A DNA stretch of 64,000 nt from Lepraria neglecta (Eukaryota; Ascomycota; Lecanoromycetes; Lecanorales; Stereocaulaceae), in NCBI GenBank assembly GCA_033220425.1, contig CM065649.1, positions 1,302,001 to 1,366,000 on the forward strand, written 5' to 3'. Positions within the stretch are counted from its first letter, which is position 1. Each line of letters opens with the position of its first letter. Positions 37,799 to 49,184 of the stretch are shown here, one piece after another. A program made the position numbers and the translations under genes. A model generated the notes under the pieces. That model was given only the letters and a program-made list of their open reading frames with translations, was not told the DNA's origin and made no database searches.

Positions 37799-39905
37799 TC
37801 ATCCTCTTTTGGTATTTCCAACGTTGCGGCTCTCGATGATCGGCCCTGTGTACACCTTCCGTCCATGCACAGCCCAAAATAGAAGGCTAAAAAGCAACAC
37901 GCCTCCATATACTACGATCGACCAATTCATCGTTGTCGGCGTTGGATCAACAGCTGGTGGGAAGAAGGAGAACAAGATGCCGACAATACTGTATACGATT
38001 GAGATGACATTGATTGGAATCCCGGCTCGGCCCAAATGGAACGGACCCCAGCGGATTGGAATATCCTGTTTCGTTGAACGCTTCAGTAGTATGACGACTG
38101 CCGCGATAAGGAACGACGAGTAGAATCCGGCAATGACTAGTCCTGTGAACGCATTGAATGCCACGGAAGATCCGATATTGAGCAGAGCTAACAAGAGGCT
38201 AATGACACTCGACAAGAAGATCGACCACAGGGGCATGGAAGTACGAGGTTCGACCTGATATAATTCATCAGCCCCTTCTAGGTCATCTTAGAGTCTTGTG
38301 GGAGGCACACTCGACTTAGGTAAACCGATCCTGGAAGACCTTGTTCACGGGCGAAAGCCCATGTCATTCGAGACGCTGCGGTAAGAAGACCGACAGTCGC
38401 GAAAACCATGGCAGCGATGATGACTGCAACCTAGGCTATGTCAGGGCTATGGTCCATTGCGTGTCTATGCGTGTTCAGAAGGACTCACCATTGCAGTAGC
38501 GCCCTTATTGGATCCTACACCTTGAGCAAAGATTTCGATGAATGGATACTTCGTTGGAGATTCCAAGGCTTGGTTGATGTCTCCAGTAGAGAACAGAACT
38601 GCCACAAGCATGCCGAAGCCAAGAGACCCATTCAAGAGCACTGAAATGAGCATACTCCGTGGGATGACCACAGAGGCATTCTGAATTTCCTCAGCTGTGG
38701 AGGTAGAGTGATCAGCAGGGGCAACCTGTGAAGGAAGTGACTAGGTAAGGAGCAACTGAGGAAGGCAAAAGGTTCGACGACTCACCCATGTGTGCGGCAG
38801 CATCAATACCTGTGAGAAAGTCAGTCGTTGATCGGTTGAGGGACTATCTGCTGGAGCATTACCAATGAAAGCATACATGCTTGTACTCAGACCTATAAAG
38901 AAAGAGAGGCCATCACTACTCCAACCCCCGCTGTCGCTGAGTGTTGCAAACACGCTCCCCACGTTACCCTGAGGTGCGAGGTAGACCAGTGGGACCAGGA
39001 TTCCGAAAAATCCCATGACATGTATGATAAGGACCATTGCTTCGATCTTCGGCAGCTGACGTGCCAGATATGTGTTCACAAATAAAGCAATCACGATGAT
39101 GATATAGAATAGCAAGGTACCGTGCCATCTATGATAATTGTAGGATGGATGGTTCAAGACCAGCAGACCTTGAATCATTGTACCTCCTAGGAAAGCGCCA
39201 CTTGCCAATCCAGCTTGCCATGATATAACAGTCATCCACCCGGTCAAGTAGCTGAGGAACTTCGAGCAGGACTTCGGTGAGAGAATCGCAACCCTGCATC
39301 GAAAGTTAGAAATTTGCCTCGACATGCAGGTATCGCACAATGGCTTACCAGTTGTATTGTCCACCAGAAAGAGGGATCCTGGCAAGAAGGGTCAGTCGCC
39401 AAATGAGGAAGCTGGGGCTTGCATTACTGACATGGAGGCAAGCTCCGCCATGACCAATGCTTGAGAAAGATTCCCGAGCAAGGTAAATAGGAAGCCGTAA
39501 ACCAGACCAGAGGGTCCTCCGTTCGTCAGGCCGGCTTGAAAGACACTTTTCGTCTTTTATGTTAGCTGCTAGAGCCAAGCAGATTTGCAGGAATGAGCCT
39601 GACGTGAGGATTCCCTCCCAGGTAATCATCAAGGTACACGTCAGACCTATGATGGACAAGAGCCCAAAGCGCCTCTGCAAGCAGCGGCATCAGCACAGCA
39701 CTGTATCGTGGGTATGGCAAGAAATCGGAGCTGAATGACAGACATCAAGCTGCTGCTTTTTACCAAAGTTCGCTAAATCCGCCTCGTCTGGTGTAGCCTT
39801 GTACTCATCCATAGCCTCGAAGCGATGAATTCCTCGTGTCGATAATGCTGGGTCTAAAAGCTCGGACGAGAGAGCACCTTTATTAGAATCGTGCGAGATG
39901 TTCAT
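37799..39905 (-). CDS. Amino-acid/GABA-type permease (APC superfamily)
   Basis: Plasma-membrane transporter of the amino acid/choline/GABA permease group. Nine exons, read from 39905 downward: 39905-39744, 39674-39604, 39545-39432, 39378-39349, 39293-38863, 38809-38786, 38694-38489, 38430-38311 and 38254-37799; 1,614 nt, 537 aa, in frame throughout. Typical landmarks after splicing: KKQQLDRRFGLLSIIG at the start of the first membrane segment, NGGPSGLVYGF, PLSGGQYNWVAILSP, GIDAAAHMAEEIQNASVVIP, and TWAFAREQGLPGS. About 12 hydrophobic segments are visible. Introns are 53-91 bp; two exons are very short (30 and 24 bp). The first donor (GTCTGT) is weak but gives the expected join. Substrate (GABA, choline or amino acid) cannot be settled from sequence. 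Confidence 0.9.
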
Positions 39906-40943
39906 TCTGGACGTAAAGTATATTGAGAAATCTAAGTGGGCTCTCTTGCATGGAATGTAGGTTGCTACAAGACTATCGCTAGAGAGCGGTATTGGAGCGA
40001 CAGATGTATGAAAAGGAGACAAAATGACTAAGGCGGAAGTAATCGAGGAGCATTTTACTTGAGCCGAGGGAACCTCATTAGCGATCACTCGCAGGACCAT
40101 CGAAACTTTCAACTTCCATGGTCCAATCGCCTGTACCTTGAAGCTGAGATCGACTTCATAACTGGAACTTATCCCTGCTGCGCACGACAAACAGCTCCAG
40201 CCGCAGAGTTCGTGTGGCCATCATTATCGCTGCCCACTATTTACAGTAATCTGCTATTACACAGCATGATCGTGATGTGACGCTTGGATGTAGTGTCACC
40301 AATCAGCGATTCATAGCCTGTACCAAAGACTTAGCGTTGAGGGCCCCAATTACTACTACATGCTGACAGCATAGTGAGAATGCTTGCTCTCATTTGCATG
40401 AGGCTAACTGTTGAGCATCACCTTCCAAAATTGGACAAAAGCTGCTCATTCGCCCGCTAAGTCCATGACGCATTGCTTGCGTCTTGGCATGACCCGGAAA
40501 CACTGGGTATATTGGGGATAGGGTTCAAGGTGGGGCATTGTGCATTAAATCTGCCCCGTGTGCCACATTTCGCAAAATTACTGTGACACCTAGTGTCCAC
40601 ATGAGTCATTTTCCAGCCAGTGAAAATGCTGAATATGGTGTGCGAACATCCAGGGGGAGTGAAAATAATGCACCTTCTGTCGTCACTTGTCCTTTTTAGA
40701 GATCGAACTCTCAGCAAGCTCAGGCCCGGGACGACGACCGTCGTCCCGGGCCTGAGCTTGCTGAGGTAAAGATCGAACATCACTCTCGAGGCTGTGCCTC
40801 CAACGGGCGTTTAAAACCATTCAAGACGAAGTCTTATATCGTACTAAATCTCATCCCTTTATGCGTCACGCAAAAAGTCTAGGAAGTTCATCGCCGGTTT
40901 TTCTTTACTATACAAAGGTTAGTAGATCAAGGCACGGATTGCA
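39906..40943. promoter_or_regulatory. Divergent upstream region between permease and rhodopsin-domain gene
   Basis: About 1 kb between divergent start codons. The minus-strand frame that continues upstream of the permease ATG is probably 5' UTR. The notable feature is a long perfect inverted repeat at 40710-40765. No binding site is assigned. Confidence 0.4.
40710..40765. repeat. Perfect 27-bp inverted repeat with 2-nt spacer
   Basis: Left arm 40710-40736 (starts CTCAGCAAGC, contains GGCCCGGG) and right arm 40739-40765 are exact reverse complements. The hairpin is flanked on both sides by AGATCGAAC (40700-40708 and 40770-40778). Confidence 0.9.
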
Positions 40944-42268
40944 ATGGCACAGCAACGGAGAGCGTTGACAGCAGAGAATCGTGGGCCTATTATCAATATT
41001 GTAGCCTTGGTCGCTTTCATAGGCGTTTGCCTGGCAACATTCGTCAAGTTGGGCGTCAAATATGTGAGCGTTCGGAACTTACAATTGGATGACATACATA
41101 TGCTTGCAGCTATGGTGGGTCTTGTTCTGTCTCTGTCATGGTCGTCCATAATTGTGCGAAAGACCTTAAGCTTATTCGGAGCGAAAATTAGATGACAGCG
41201 ATGGCTCAAGTCATCGCTGTCGCAGAGCAAGTCAAATCTGGCCTTGGGCGACACATGACTGAGCTGTCGAAGTCCCAAGTTCAAGCCGCAGAACGTGTGA
41301 GCTGCCTCTCCAGGGATACCCTTGATGGGTTGGCCTACTAAGAACCTACTACGACAGGCCGAGTATACTTCTGAGTTCTTCTATATCATTTCTATTTGCC
41401 TTGCCAGAACGGCGGTATTACAATTCCTCGCGACTGTTGCCCGATCTAACACTCTTACCGCTTTGACAAAAGGGGTCGTTGGATTCAATCTTATTTGGGC
41501 AATCACAGCTGTGATAGCTATAGCATTCCAATGCCGTCTACCTCGGCCTTGGGAGGTTTCGTCTGGTCGGTGTTTCAATCAGGTTCGTTGAATGTCTCTT
41601 CCAGATGTTTTTAACGCTAAAAATGAGATGCGAAGCTGGCATTCTGGAACGCGATTGAAGTATTCAATATAATACTGGACATCACCATGGTAGTATTGCC
41701 GACTATCCTCCTTTACCGAGTCCAGATATCGTGGGACAAGAAGGTTATGATCCTGAGTGCTTTCGCTGCGCGCCTGTTGTGAGCATAGAGATCCTTCGAT
41801 GTTTCGCGTCCACTAACTACTCTTAGAATGATTCCGTTGATTATCTTACGCCTTCTCTACCTGACGAAAGTTTCACATTCATCGGACCGTACGTATGACA
41901 GCCTGAACCTGTGGATAATCACAGAAATCGCTGTCAATCTAAGTGTTGTAACCGCTTGTGTACCTTTTTCCAAACCATTCGCAGACGGCGTTCAGAGCGG
42001 AGTCTTGGGAGGTGACATCCGTTTCAAGAAATCAGCGCAAGGATCTTTGGAAGACTCAACAGGGCATACTTTGCAGTCTCTGTCTAGGGCCAGGCAACGT
42101 CCTGGAGACGGCTTCTTACTCATTCCCGAGTCCAGTAATGCGGAGACTGTCGTTACGACCGGTACAGAGCCTGCTCGGGATGGTCTATCAGAGAGCACCA
42201 GTTTTGGTTCAGATCGAATGATCATTAGGCAGACGACGGGTTTCACGGTCCATTCGGAGCAAAAGTAG
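40944..42268 (+). CDS. Fungal rhodopsin-domain integral membrane protein
   Basis: Seven-helix membrane protein of the fungal-specific rhodopsin-domain family (formerly described as PTH11-like/SAT-like integral membrane proteins); role unknown. Five exons: 40944-41114, 41192-41296, 41358-41582, 41636-41778 and 41827-42268; 361 aa, all joins in frame. Landmarks: LQLDDIHMLAAM after the first two helices, VAEQVKSGLGRHMTEL, then YTSEFFYIISICLARTAVL, CQCRLP-like loop (FQCRLPRPWEVSSGRC), and NLWIITEIAVNLSVVTACVP before the soluble tail. The last roughly 100 residues are Ser/Thr/Gly-rich and cytosolic. No CFEM domain at the N-terminus. The first intron boundary (GTGGGT...TTAG) is my least certain. 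Confidence 0.85.
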
Positions 42269-42500
42269 TGTCACAGCCGAAATTCTGCAGCAGTATTAGA
42301 GTTGTAATAAGGATGTGAACTTTGAAAGAATGGACTTTCGTCATGACCACACTCGCTATCTTCGATTTTATAGTAGTCCTTTTTATGGTGGCCTTTTAAT
42401 GGTAGTCTAGGATAGGTATCCTTTGAAGTCTCAAAGGACACTAAGACAAAACATTCCTTGCGACAAGAGACCACCATGATATTTGTATTGATCTAGCGTT

Positions 42501-43305
42501 TTAAGGAGTATCCATACTTCCGTTCTGGTCTATCTCCGAAGTTCCAGGAGCAGCAGGCCTGCGCATGAACGTGAATTCGATCTTTGGCTTGTTTGCCCAC
42601 TTTTCAGGAACAGGGATCATCACATTCTCTGTGACACGAAACCCATTCTGCTCATACAGATGCTTCGCGAACACCGAAGCTTCAACGCACATCTATCACT
42701 CAAAGTATGCAAATCAGCGCTTACATATGTTGATGACCTATGATTAATCACCTCTGCTCCCATTTCATCAGCCAGCTGTACACCCCATTCCATGAGCTTT
42801 GCTCCTGCACCCCGGCGTTGGTGTTTTGGATCGATGGTGAGAATGTCAAGAGCTGCAAAAGATCGTAGCATTAGCTTGAAACCCAATATGCCCAATAGCG
42901 TGGACAAGACCAACAGATTAATGACCCATTTGCAGCCCGAGCAGCCTTCCTCCGAGGCTCGAGATATGCTGCGTATACATAACTGGCACGCTCCTTCTCG
43001 TCCTCGGTCTCCCAAAAGTCTCGCGTCAGCGGGGTTTCCTCGGGCTTCCCATCCGCAAAAACGATCCATTTTGCATGACCGATGATTTCTCCAGTGGCAG
43101 TATCGATCGCTTTGAGGAACCTGTTGGTGGGGTCATTGCGTTTCATTTGCAGCAGTCGCTCTGCGCCTTGGAGGCGACCAGCGTGTTCATGGTGATTGGG
43201 AAATATGAGATCAATATACGGCTGATCCTCTCCAAAAGAATCTGAGATGATGCAAAAAAGGCGGTAGAAATCAGCCTCATTGCAAAAGTCTACAGCGATA
43301 GCCAT
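42501..43305 (-). CDS. GNAT-family N-acetyltransferase
   Basis: Acetyl-CoA dependent N-acetyltransferase, probably for a small molecule. Three exons: 43305-42915, 42852-42752 and 42692-42501; 227 aa. I take the ATG at 43305 (MAIAVDFCNEADFYRL); the frame extends further up but without a better ATG. The acetyl-CoA-binding motif A is clear after the first join: LDILTIDPKHQRRGAGAKLM (QRRGAG loop), then FAKHLYEQNGFRVTE for motif B. The first donor is GTTGGT, chosen because the others give a stop. Substrate unknown. It ends 232 bp from the rhodopsin-domain gene, convergently. Confidence 0.87.
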
Positions 43306-44645
43306 TGGCGAGATCGCACCCCTAAGGAAATGTCTGGCAGTGGTGTAGTCTTTGATCAAAGTGTTCACGCAGGCCACCTTGGGGTATGCTGACTAAGCAG
43401 AGCTAGAAAAGGTGGTTGGTGGAAGATGAAATGGGTAAGGACACTAAGCTCGATGTCAGAGCGAAGCAAATATTAGGATATTCAATATCAATCAATTGAA
43501 ATACCCTGAAGATGAATAGCAGACTTTTCATATGAAACAGTCATGTCGCATCGAACAGACTTTTCGCAATACCGACTCATTATGGACGCCTCCCGGGGCC
43601 CAATAGCGCCATCTTGCGCATGTTAGTGGATCAATAGCTCCCGGTAGCATCCCGGGAGCGCCCCGGGGGCTTTCGGTGCCAAAATTGCCTCGGAACCATC
43701 CGTACCCAGCCCGTTGCCACCATTTAAAGCTATATATAAGCTTATAATTCAACACAAAGCTATCAATGTCAACGAGGAAAAGAGATAGTGCGTCTTCTGT
43801 GCTCCCATCTACCCTTAGATGTATCGGGTCATCACCGATCATGGACTAAAAGTGTCGTCAACAGCGGCGTCTAACAGGACAATTACAATGTAGCCCCAAA
43901 TCCAGTTTCGAAACGTCATGGATGCAAAATCCGTAATCGCATATAGCAGCTATATGTCGTCAACTGGATATGTGCTTTAGAGGTTAGTAGTGAGCTCGTG
44001 ACCCAATCGTATAATCCATATATGGATTTGGGCGGAAGGCAGTTTCAGGCAAATTCAGGCAGATTCAGGCTAACACATGCGTTTCGGGGATCGGCGGTCC
44101 CTGACTTCGCAATTGGTGTGGAAGAACATGCTGCAGATGCGTTTGTTCCGACACTACCCGTCTGCAGAGAGTGACTGTGTGAGGTAATTGTCGATCATCC
44201 ACTTTGAACCTAAGCCGCTGGAACTCGATCTCATTGGATGCAATTGTAGAAGCAGATTGTAGCTCCATGTTACCTTCCGTAAGACAAATTTCGTCGAAGA
44301 ATGTATGTCAGCCAATACACACCTAGTAATATCGGTGGCTAGGTGTGACGGAGTCCGATTTGAGATATCGTGCATTTGACTGCTTAAGCGCTCGAAACAA
44401 GGCCCATATATCTCGGTACGAGATTATTTCCAGTTACGAGAACCGTGTGGATGGTCTCTTCGATGGGTTTCCTTCCTAACGTAGATCTCACTAGACCAGA
44501 GGTCAATCTGTAAAAGTTACAATCTCGAATCCTGGGTGTTTGCTCACCGACGAGAGTTTCGGATGTTCGGATTTGATCCATACGAACGGGACACGAATCG
44601 GCTGACTCTCAAAAGAATTGAAACGGGAAGGGGTCCGATTTAGTC
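43306..44645. other. Intergenic, no supported gene
   Basis: A minus-strand frame of 104 codons (43528-43842) and shorter ones are open but unrecognised. A short direct repeat (CAGGCAAATT-like, three units) lies at about 44045-44072. Otherwise I see nothing. Confidence 0.4.
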
Positions 44646-44778
44646 AATTGAGAGGTTTCGCAGTCGTTTTCTTAGCAGCTGAGAGGTTTTGCACTCGTTT
44701 TCTTAGCACCGTAATCTTAACCTTTTCGGCAAGCTTCAGTAGCTAAACCGCATGCGGGCGTCTTGGCAGCATTCTGAA

Positions 44779-44811
44779 GAAATTTTATTTCTTAATAAGA
44801 AATAAAATTTC
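44779..44811. repeat. 16-bp palindrome inside the Harbinger element
   Basis: GAAATTTTATTTCTTA and its exact complement are separated by one base. The half-site TTTATTTCTTA recurs at 47731-47741 in the outer element, where the Helitron-like copy lies at the centre of the corresponding palindrome. Confidence 0.85.
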
Positions 44812-45084
44812 TTAGTAATTGCATACTCCTTTCGTCCTAGCAGCACTCCAGAAGGAGTAAGCGTACTTTAGATTCAACGTTCTTTCGTACTGTAGAGCCC
44901 CCTACCGTCCCTGTACACTGTAAGGTCGCCGCCGTCCAGACGCATCAATTGCAATTTCTGCAGATGTTAGAGATATACTATAGCAGCAGTAATTCGGACT
45001 TGGAGTCGCTCAAATCTTAGTGGTGTAGCTACCAAAATTTAAGCAAGAACGTGTCCGAATTACTGCCCGCACAAGACATTCAAA

Positions 45085-46308
45085 ATGTAAACATCGAGTT
45101 TTCAACTGGACAGCACCATTCGACATCCTTCTATCATTAGCAGCAGCAGATCTCCTTCGGAGCTCCCATGGAGTCCAACGCCTACTCCTAGACCTTCCTC
45201 AGCCCGTCCCACCGCGCCCCAGATCGATCCCCGCATTACCGATCCAAATAACCCTGTGAACTCGGTCGAGAGATATATACCTGCGGTGCAGCCAGAAGCC
45301 TTACGAGTCTCACCGAGGAAGAATAAAGGAAAAAGGAAAGCAACAACACTACCACTCAATACGCAAGAGCCTGAGCAGCTAACAGGGCCAAAAAAGAAGA
45401 CAGCAAGAATTAAACTCAGCCCCGCAGAAGACCTCGTATTAATCCAGTACTGTCTTAAATACTCGGATATATATGGACGCTTAAAATAAGACGTTGCTTG
45501 GTAGAAGAATGTTGGAAATAAGTTTAATACATGGCTTGAAAAAAGCTTCACTAATTATAAGCGCTATATGAAAGAGCTAGTCAAGACTCGAAAGCTATTT
45601 CTAGATATGCTACAGACAGGGGATGAAGACGAGACAGGTCCATTTATTGACGCTATTACAGAGTGGATTACTATTGTCGATAGCTTTGAAGATCGAGACG
45701 CTAATAAGAAGAAGACTCAGAAAGAGATGGATATAGAGGATGACTGAGCTTCTCTACTGCGAGTAAATATGTTAAAGACTCTCTCTCAGAAGATTTGCGA
45801 CCGTCTAGAAATACGCGAATCAAGTAGTAGCAGTGATGATTCAGACGCTATAAGCGAGGAGAAGCCTGACCATTCAGCTTATAATCCAAATCCGAGCCCT
45901 CCTCTTAGAACGCCACCTGTATATGAGACACCTGTACTGAGCAACCGCCGAATCCACCAAATACGCGGATAAAGCACTAGTACACCAAGCCCTACTCGCT
46001 CTGTATTACCCTCCTCTTCTACTCGCAATACATCTCGTTCACGTAGAGAGCGTAGTAATACACCGAGACTCACTGCCGCTAAAAGGGCAAGGCTACGGGT
46101 GGAGGCAAATCAGGACTCCGTAGGGCGCTTGGCGGATGTCTTAGCGACTTATTTTAAGGGCGGAGGGTCGGATACGGCGGTCAATCGGAAGCTTGAAAAG
46201 CTTGAGAATGAGGCGGAGGAGGCGAGGAAGGCTCGGAAGCTACAGGATGATAAGATGGACCGTATTTTAGTTGCAATTGGAGCACTTACTGCGGCCTATT
46301 CCACCTAA
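45085..46308 (+). pseudogene. Harbinger-associated Myb/SANT-like protein (decayed)
   Basis: One frame from the ATG at 45085 to the TAA at 46306-46308 (408 codons) stays in phase but contains in-frame stops: TAA directly after the ATG, TAA at 45487-45489, TGA at about 45745, and TAA at 45970-45972. All can be C-to-T or G-to-A changes. The middle part (KLSPAEDLVLIQYCLKYSD...) matches the start of a SANT/trihelix-type DNA-binding domain; a Ser/Pro/Arg-rich linker and a C-terminal coiled coil (LEKLENEAEEARKARKLQDD) follow. In this superfamily such a protein helps the transposase bind DNA and enter the nucleus. Confidence 0.7.
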
Positions 46309-46341
46309 ATAGTACTCTAGACTTAGTAGTAATAGCAGAAA

Positions 46342-47448
46342 TTAATCGCTTATCTGATTACTCCGTATATAGGTGTAGCAATTTATTAGAAGAATGCCCG
46401 TGAAATAGTATGCAGCAACTGGTTGTAGCCCTGTCTTCATAGCGAGTGCGAATGACGTATGAGACTACTGCTTTTGAGTCAATCCGAAGCCTTACTCAAC
46501 AGCAATTCGTACTTCCGCCATAGCCTTATTAAAATTTAATTGTTCTCTGTTCAAATATGCGTGTCCCCGGTAGGGACCAATGACTCCGAAGGTGGCTCTA
46601 TACGCTGGATCTCTATAGAGATAGAGAAGCTTCTTATTTCGAAAGATCTGTATGTAATTAGCTTAGTGTTGCGGAGTCCGCCGCCGAGACCCAAATCTCT
46701 CGAATCTGCAATAAAAGAGTCTTGTATACACCTTTCGTATTCGGGTAGTGATATAAGTGTCCTTATACATTGCCCAATCGTTGATCCTGCCTTTATAGGG
46801 CCCTTGCATATGTATAAGTCCGTCCGGCGTAATAATGCCCTGCCACTTGATTCCGTGTCCCTTCTTATAGCCTGAATAGATCTTCTCCTGCTCTTCCTGG
46901 GGTTGATATACACCCCTGAACGTCCCGTCCACGGAGCCCCAGATAGCGGTGTATAGTAGATTTAATTGCCTGTGTACTGCCTTTGTATATCTCTTTAGTC
47001 TCTTCGGATTATTTAATATCGGGTGCCAGGCTACTAGCTCTTTGTATTCTTGGAACAGGTGTACGCAAACGTCGTTATAGACCGTAGAGATCCACGCCTC
47101 GCTTCGGTGGAAGGTCTGTGTTAAAGTAAAAATTCTTTGTGCGTAGGAAAGGCGTATTAGGAGGAGGCAAAGTGCTGTTTCTGGGGCAGGCTTATAGCGT
47201 GTACGGTAGCTGATCTCGTCGATCCTGAGGGCGAAAACAAGTGTTCTGATCTCCTCTTTAGTGAACCTTATAAGCCTGCGGCAGTACTCATCGTCCAACT
47301 TGTCCAATTCGAACTTCCCTGGAGGTATGCCTATAGGCGGTCGATATGGGTACGCGCGAGGGACGTCGGTAGCGCTACAGACGATGACGACTACTACCGC
47401 CGCTATTAGCAAAAGAATGTCATCTGAACTATTATTCCGCGTATCCAT
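46342..47448 (-). pseudogene. PIF/Harbinger DDE transposase (decayed)
   Basis: A 369-codon frame from the ATG at 47448 to the TAA at 46342-46344. The DDE_4-type nuclease can be followed: first Asp in WGSVDGTFRGVYQP, second in LYRDPAYR, and Glu in VRIAVE near the end, followed by GLQPVAAYYFTGILLINCYT. In-frame stops at 46663-46665, 46492-46494 (where a Trp is expected after VRIAVE) and 46465-46467 break it; all are RIP-type. The N-terminus MDTRNNSSDDILLLIAAVVV is hydrophobic. Convergent with the Myb-like gene. Confidence 0.85.
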
Positions 47449-47741
47449 TATATAGAACAGCGGCGTTGTTGGCTATTGCGACTGTGGGGGGAAAAGTGTT
47501 GTTTTTTTGGTGGAGCAGAATTTGGCTTTGATATTCGGTTAATCCTCGGACATATTACTCTATTGGGCTTAGCGCCGCCAAGATCCTGAATCAGAAGCCT
47601 GCAGTTAAAATTACGGTGCTAAGAAATAAAACTGCAAAACCTCTCAAGCGTAATCTTAGGGGGGAAAGTTCCAAAAGTGGTTTAGTTTCAGCGGGGTTCC
47701 GACAGAATAGGAACGGGATTCCTAAGAAATTTTATTTCTTA

Positions 47742-48480
47742 CAAGTTAGTGCCCGTAATCTTCACAGAAGATTACTGTAAAAACTACTATATCTCGCTTA
47801 TTTTAAACTCGATTTTAAGAACATAAGCGGAATTAGAAAGCCCTCTATTTATAGTATATTTTATGTATATAAAGCTAAGCCCTAACCCTAATATATCGAA
47901 AATTATTAAGGGTTAAATGTTTGAGTGCTCCGGAGGCACTTCGGGGGTGACTGCGGTGGGGAGCTCTGCAGGCAAAACATGTTTTGGAAGCTTTCCTTAG
48001 CCAAATTTCAACTAAATTTCAAAATTCGAACGGCGTCGGAAAGCGCATGCTTGGTTCTAAAACTCATGAAATTATCTCGGTATCATATGACGTATGTGGC
48101 GGGGGGCACTGCTGCGAAGAAGTTGCGGTGCGCATTCAACTTTTGATGTTCCAGGGTCCGGGGGCGCCATTTGCTACTGAGCCTGCAAAACATAGTGAAA
48201 ACGCTTCTTTTGCTCATGAGTTTTGCGCAAGTGGACCGATTTTGAAAATTTCGACGGTGTTGGAAAGCGCATGCTTGGTTCCAAAACTTACGAAATCATC
48301 TCGATATCATATGATGTATGTGGCGTGGGGAAGTACTGCGAAGAAGTTGCGATGCGAATTCAACTTTTGGTGATTGAAGGCGCTAGCCGAGAGAGGGAAT
48401 GCAGAATATAGGGCCAATCTCATTGGCTGCAAGTGCGGAATTGCTCCGAATGTCGCGATAATCTGTTATTAGAAGAAAGA
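47742..48480 (-). mobile_element. Helitron-like non-autonomous element, copy 1 (739 bp)
   Basis: On the minus strand it begins TCTTTCTTCTAATAACAG and ends with a 9-bp-stem hairpin (GTAATCTTC-TGT-GAAGATTAC, 47755-47775) 13 nt from the terminus GGGCACTAACTTG. It has no target duplication and sits between A (47741) and T (48481). Inside are two diverged copies of a unit about 223 bp long (the core AAGCGCATGCTTGGTTC starts at 48041 and 48264). No helicase or Rep coding sequence is present. The terminal CTTG is not the canonical CTRR. Confidence 0.65.
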
Positions 48481-48673
48481 TTAAGAAATAAAATATCGTA
48501 CACCGAAAGGTGCATTATCCGACGTCGGAAACTAAACCTTTTTTAGTGCTCACTCGAAATTTCTGCCTCAGTGCTAAAATTCTAAAACAGGGAAAGCAGG
48601 TACGCCAAAACGTAATTATACCTATTACGTTAAGATTGGGGAGTCAAGAAACCGACTGCAAAACCTCTCAAAT

Positions 48674-49184
48674 GGTCCGCAAAGGAGGTCAAATTCCGTT
48701 TGCCTAACTGCAAAAGCAGTATTCCACCAATCTGCCGGCTAATGTAATAATGCAGGATAGATGATGTACTGCAACGGCTGCTAGCTATAGGACAGGATAA
48801 AGATTAATTGCTGCGACTCACCTCCACGGATAACTTCACCAATGTGGCCGGTTTTATAGCCGCCCATCTATCTCATGCTGGTTGAATCCTTCTACCCACA
48901 ACGGTAACACAACCCCGATACGTTGATCAATGCGGAAGCAAACTTTTTCTTTTTCGTTGACGTAGGCCGTGTCGAGAGCACGAGAGGACGGTAATGAAAT
49001 CTTGGGAAGACAGAGTGTCGTTACGCATTGGCCAGTAAGCCTGGATGCCAAATAGCCATGTTATCTATAAGAGAAGTGCTTTGTCCACAGATTTTCCGTC
49101 AGTCTTCTTCCGAAAACGGCTCAAATTGTCTATTATACTTCGATTGGATCCAGTTCTTGGATATTGACGGAGAGTGGCGTCATC
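48674..49184. promoter_or_regulatory. Upstream region of the MFS transporter
   Basis: About 510 bp between the Harbinger complex and the transporter start. A 65-codon minus-strand frame (48854-49051) is open and protein-like in composition but unrecognised; I treat it as unsupported. Confidence 0.35.

Larger units (their letters stand above)
44680..47646. mobile_element. Inner PIF/Harbinger DNA transposon (2,967 bp), decayed
   Basis: Terminal inverted repeats TGAGAGGTTTTGCAC.. (left) and ..GCAAAACCTCTCA (right) extend imperfectly for about 45 bp, through TTAGCACCGTAAT. A 3-bp duplication AGC flanks it (44677-44679 and 47647-47649). It carries two convergent genes, as Harbinger elements do: a Myb/SANT-like protein gene (+) and a DDE transposase (-). 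Both are interrupted by in-frame stops, mostly explicable as C-to-T changes. It lies inside the outer element with nearly the same ends. Confidence 0.85.
44649..48670. mobile_element. Outer PIF/Harbinger-like non-autonomous element, interrupted twice
   Basis: The ends are inverted repeats: TGAGAGGTTTCGCAGTCG at 44649 and its complement CGACTGCAAAACCTCTCA ending at 48670. A 3-bp target duplication AAT flanks it (44646-44648 and 48671-48673). After taking out the inner Harbinger element (44680-47646) and the Helitron-like insertion (47742-48480) only about 310 bp remain, with further inverted-repeat structure (GGTTTAGTTTC near 47679 and its complement near 48528). This is the size of a MITE. 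Confidence 0.7.

Noticed and set aside
43528-43842. 104-codon minus-strand frame
   Set aside because: No domain, no splice-supported extension, and composition typical of chance frames.
47880-47891. CCCTAACCCTAA, telomere-like
   Set aside because: Only two units inside a transposon; most likely chance, not a telomere scar.
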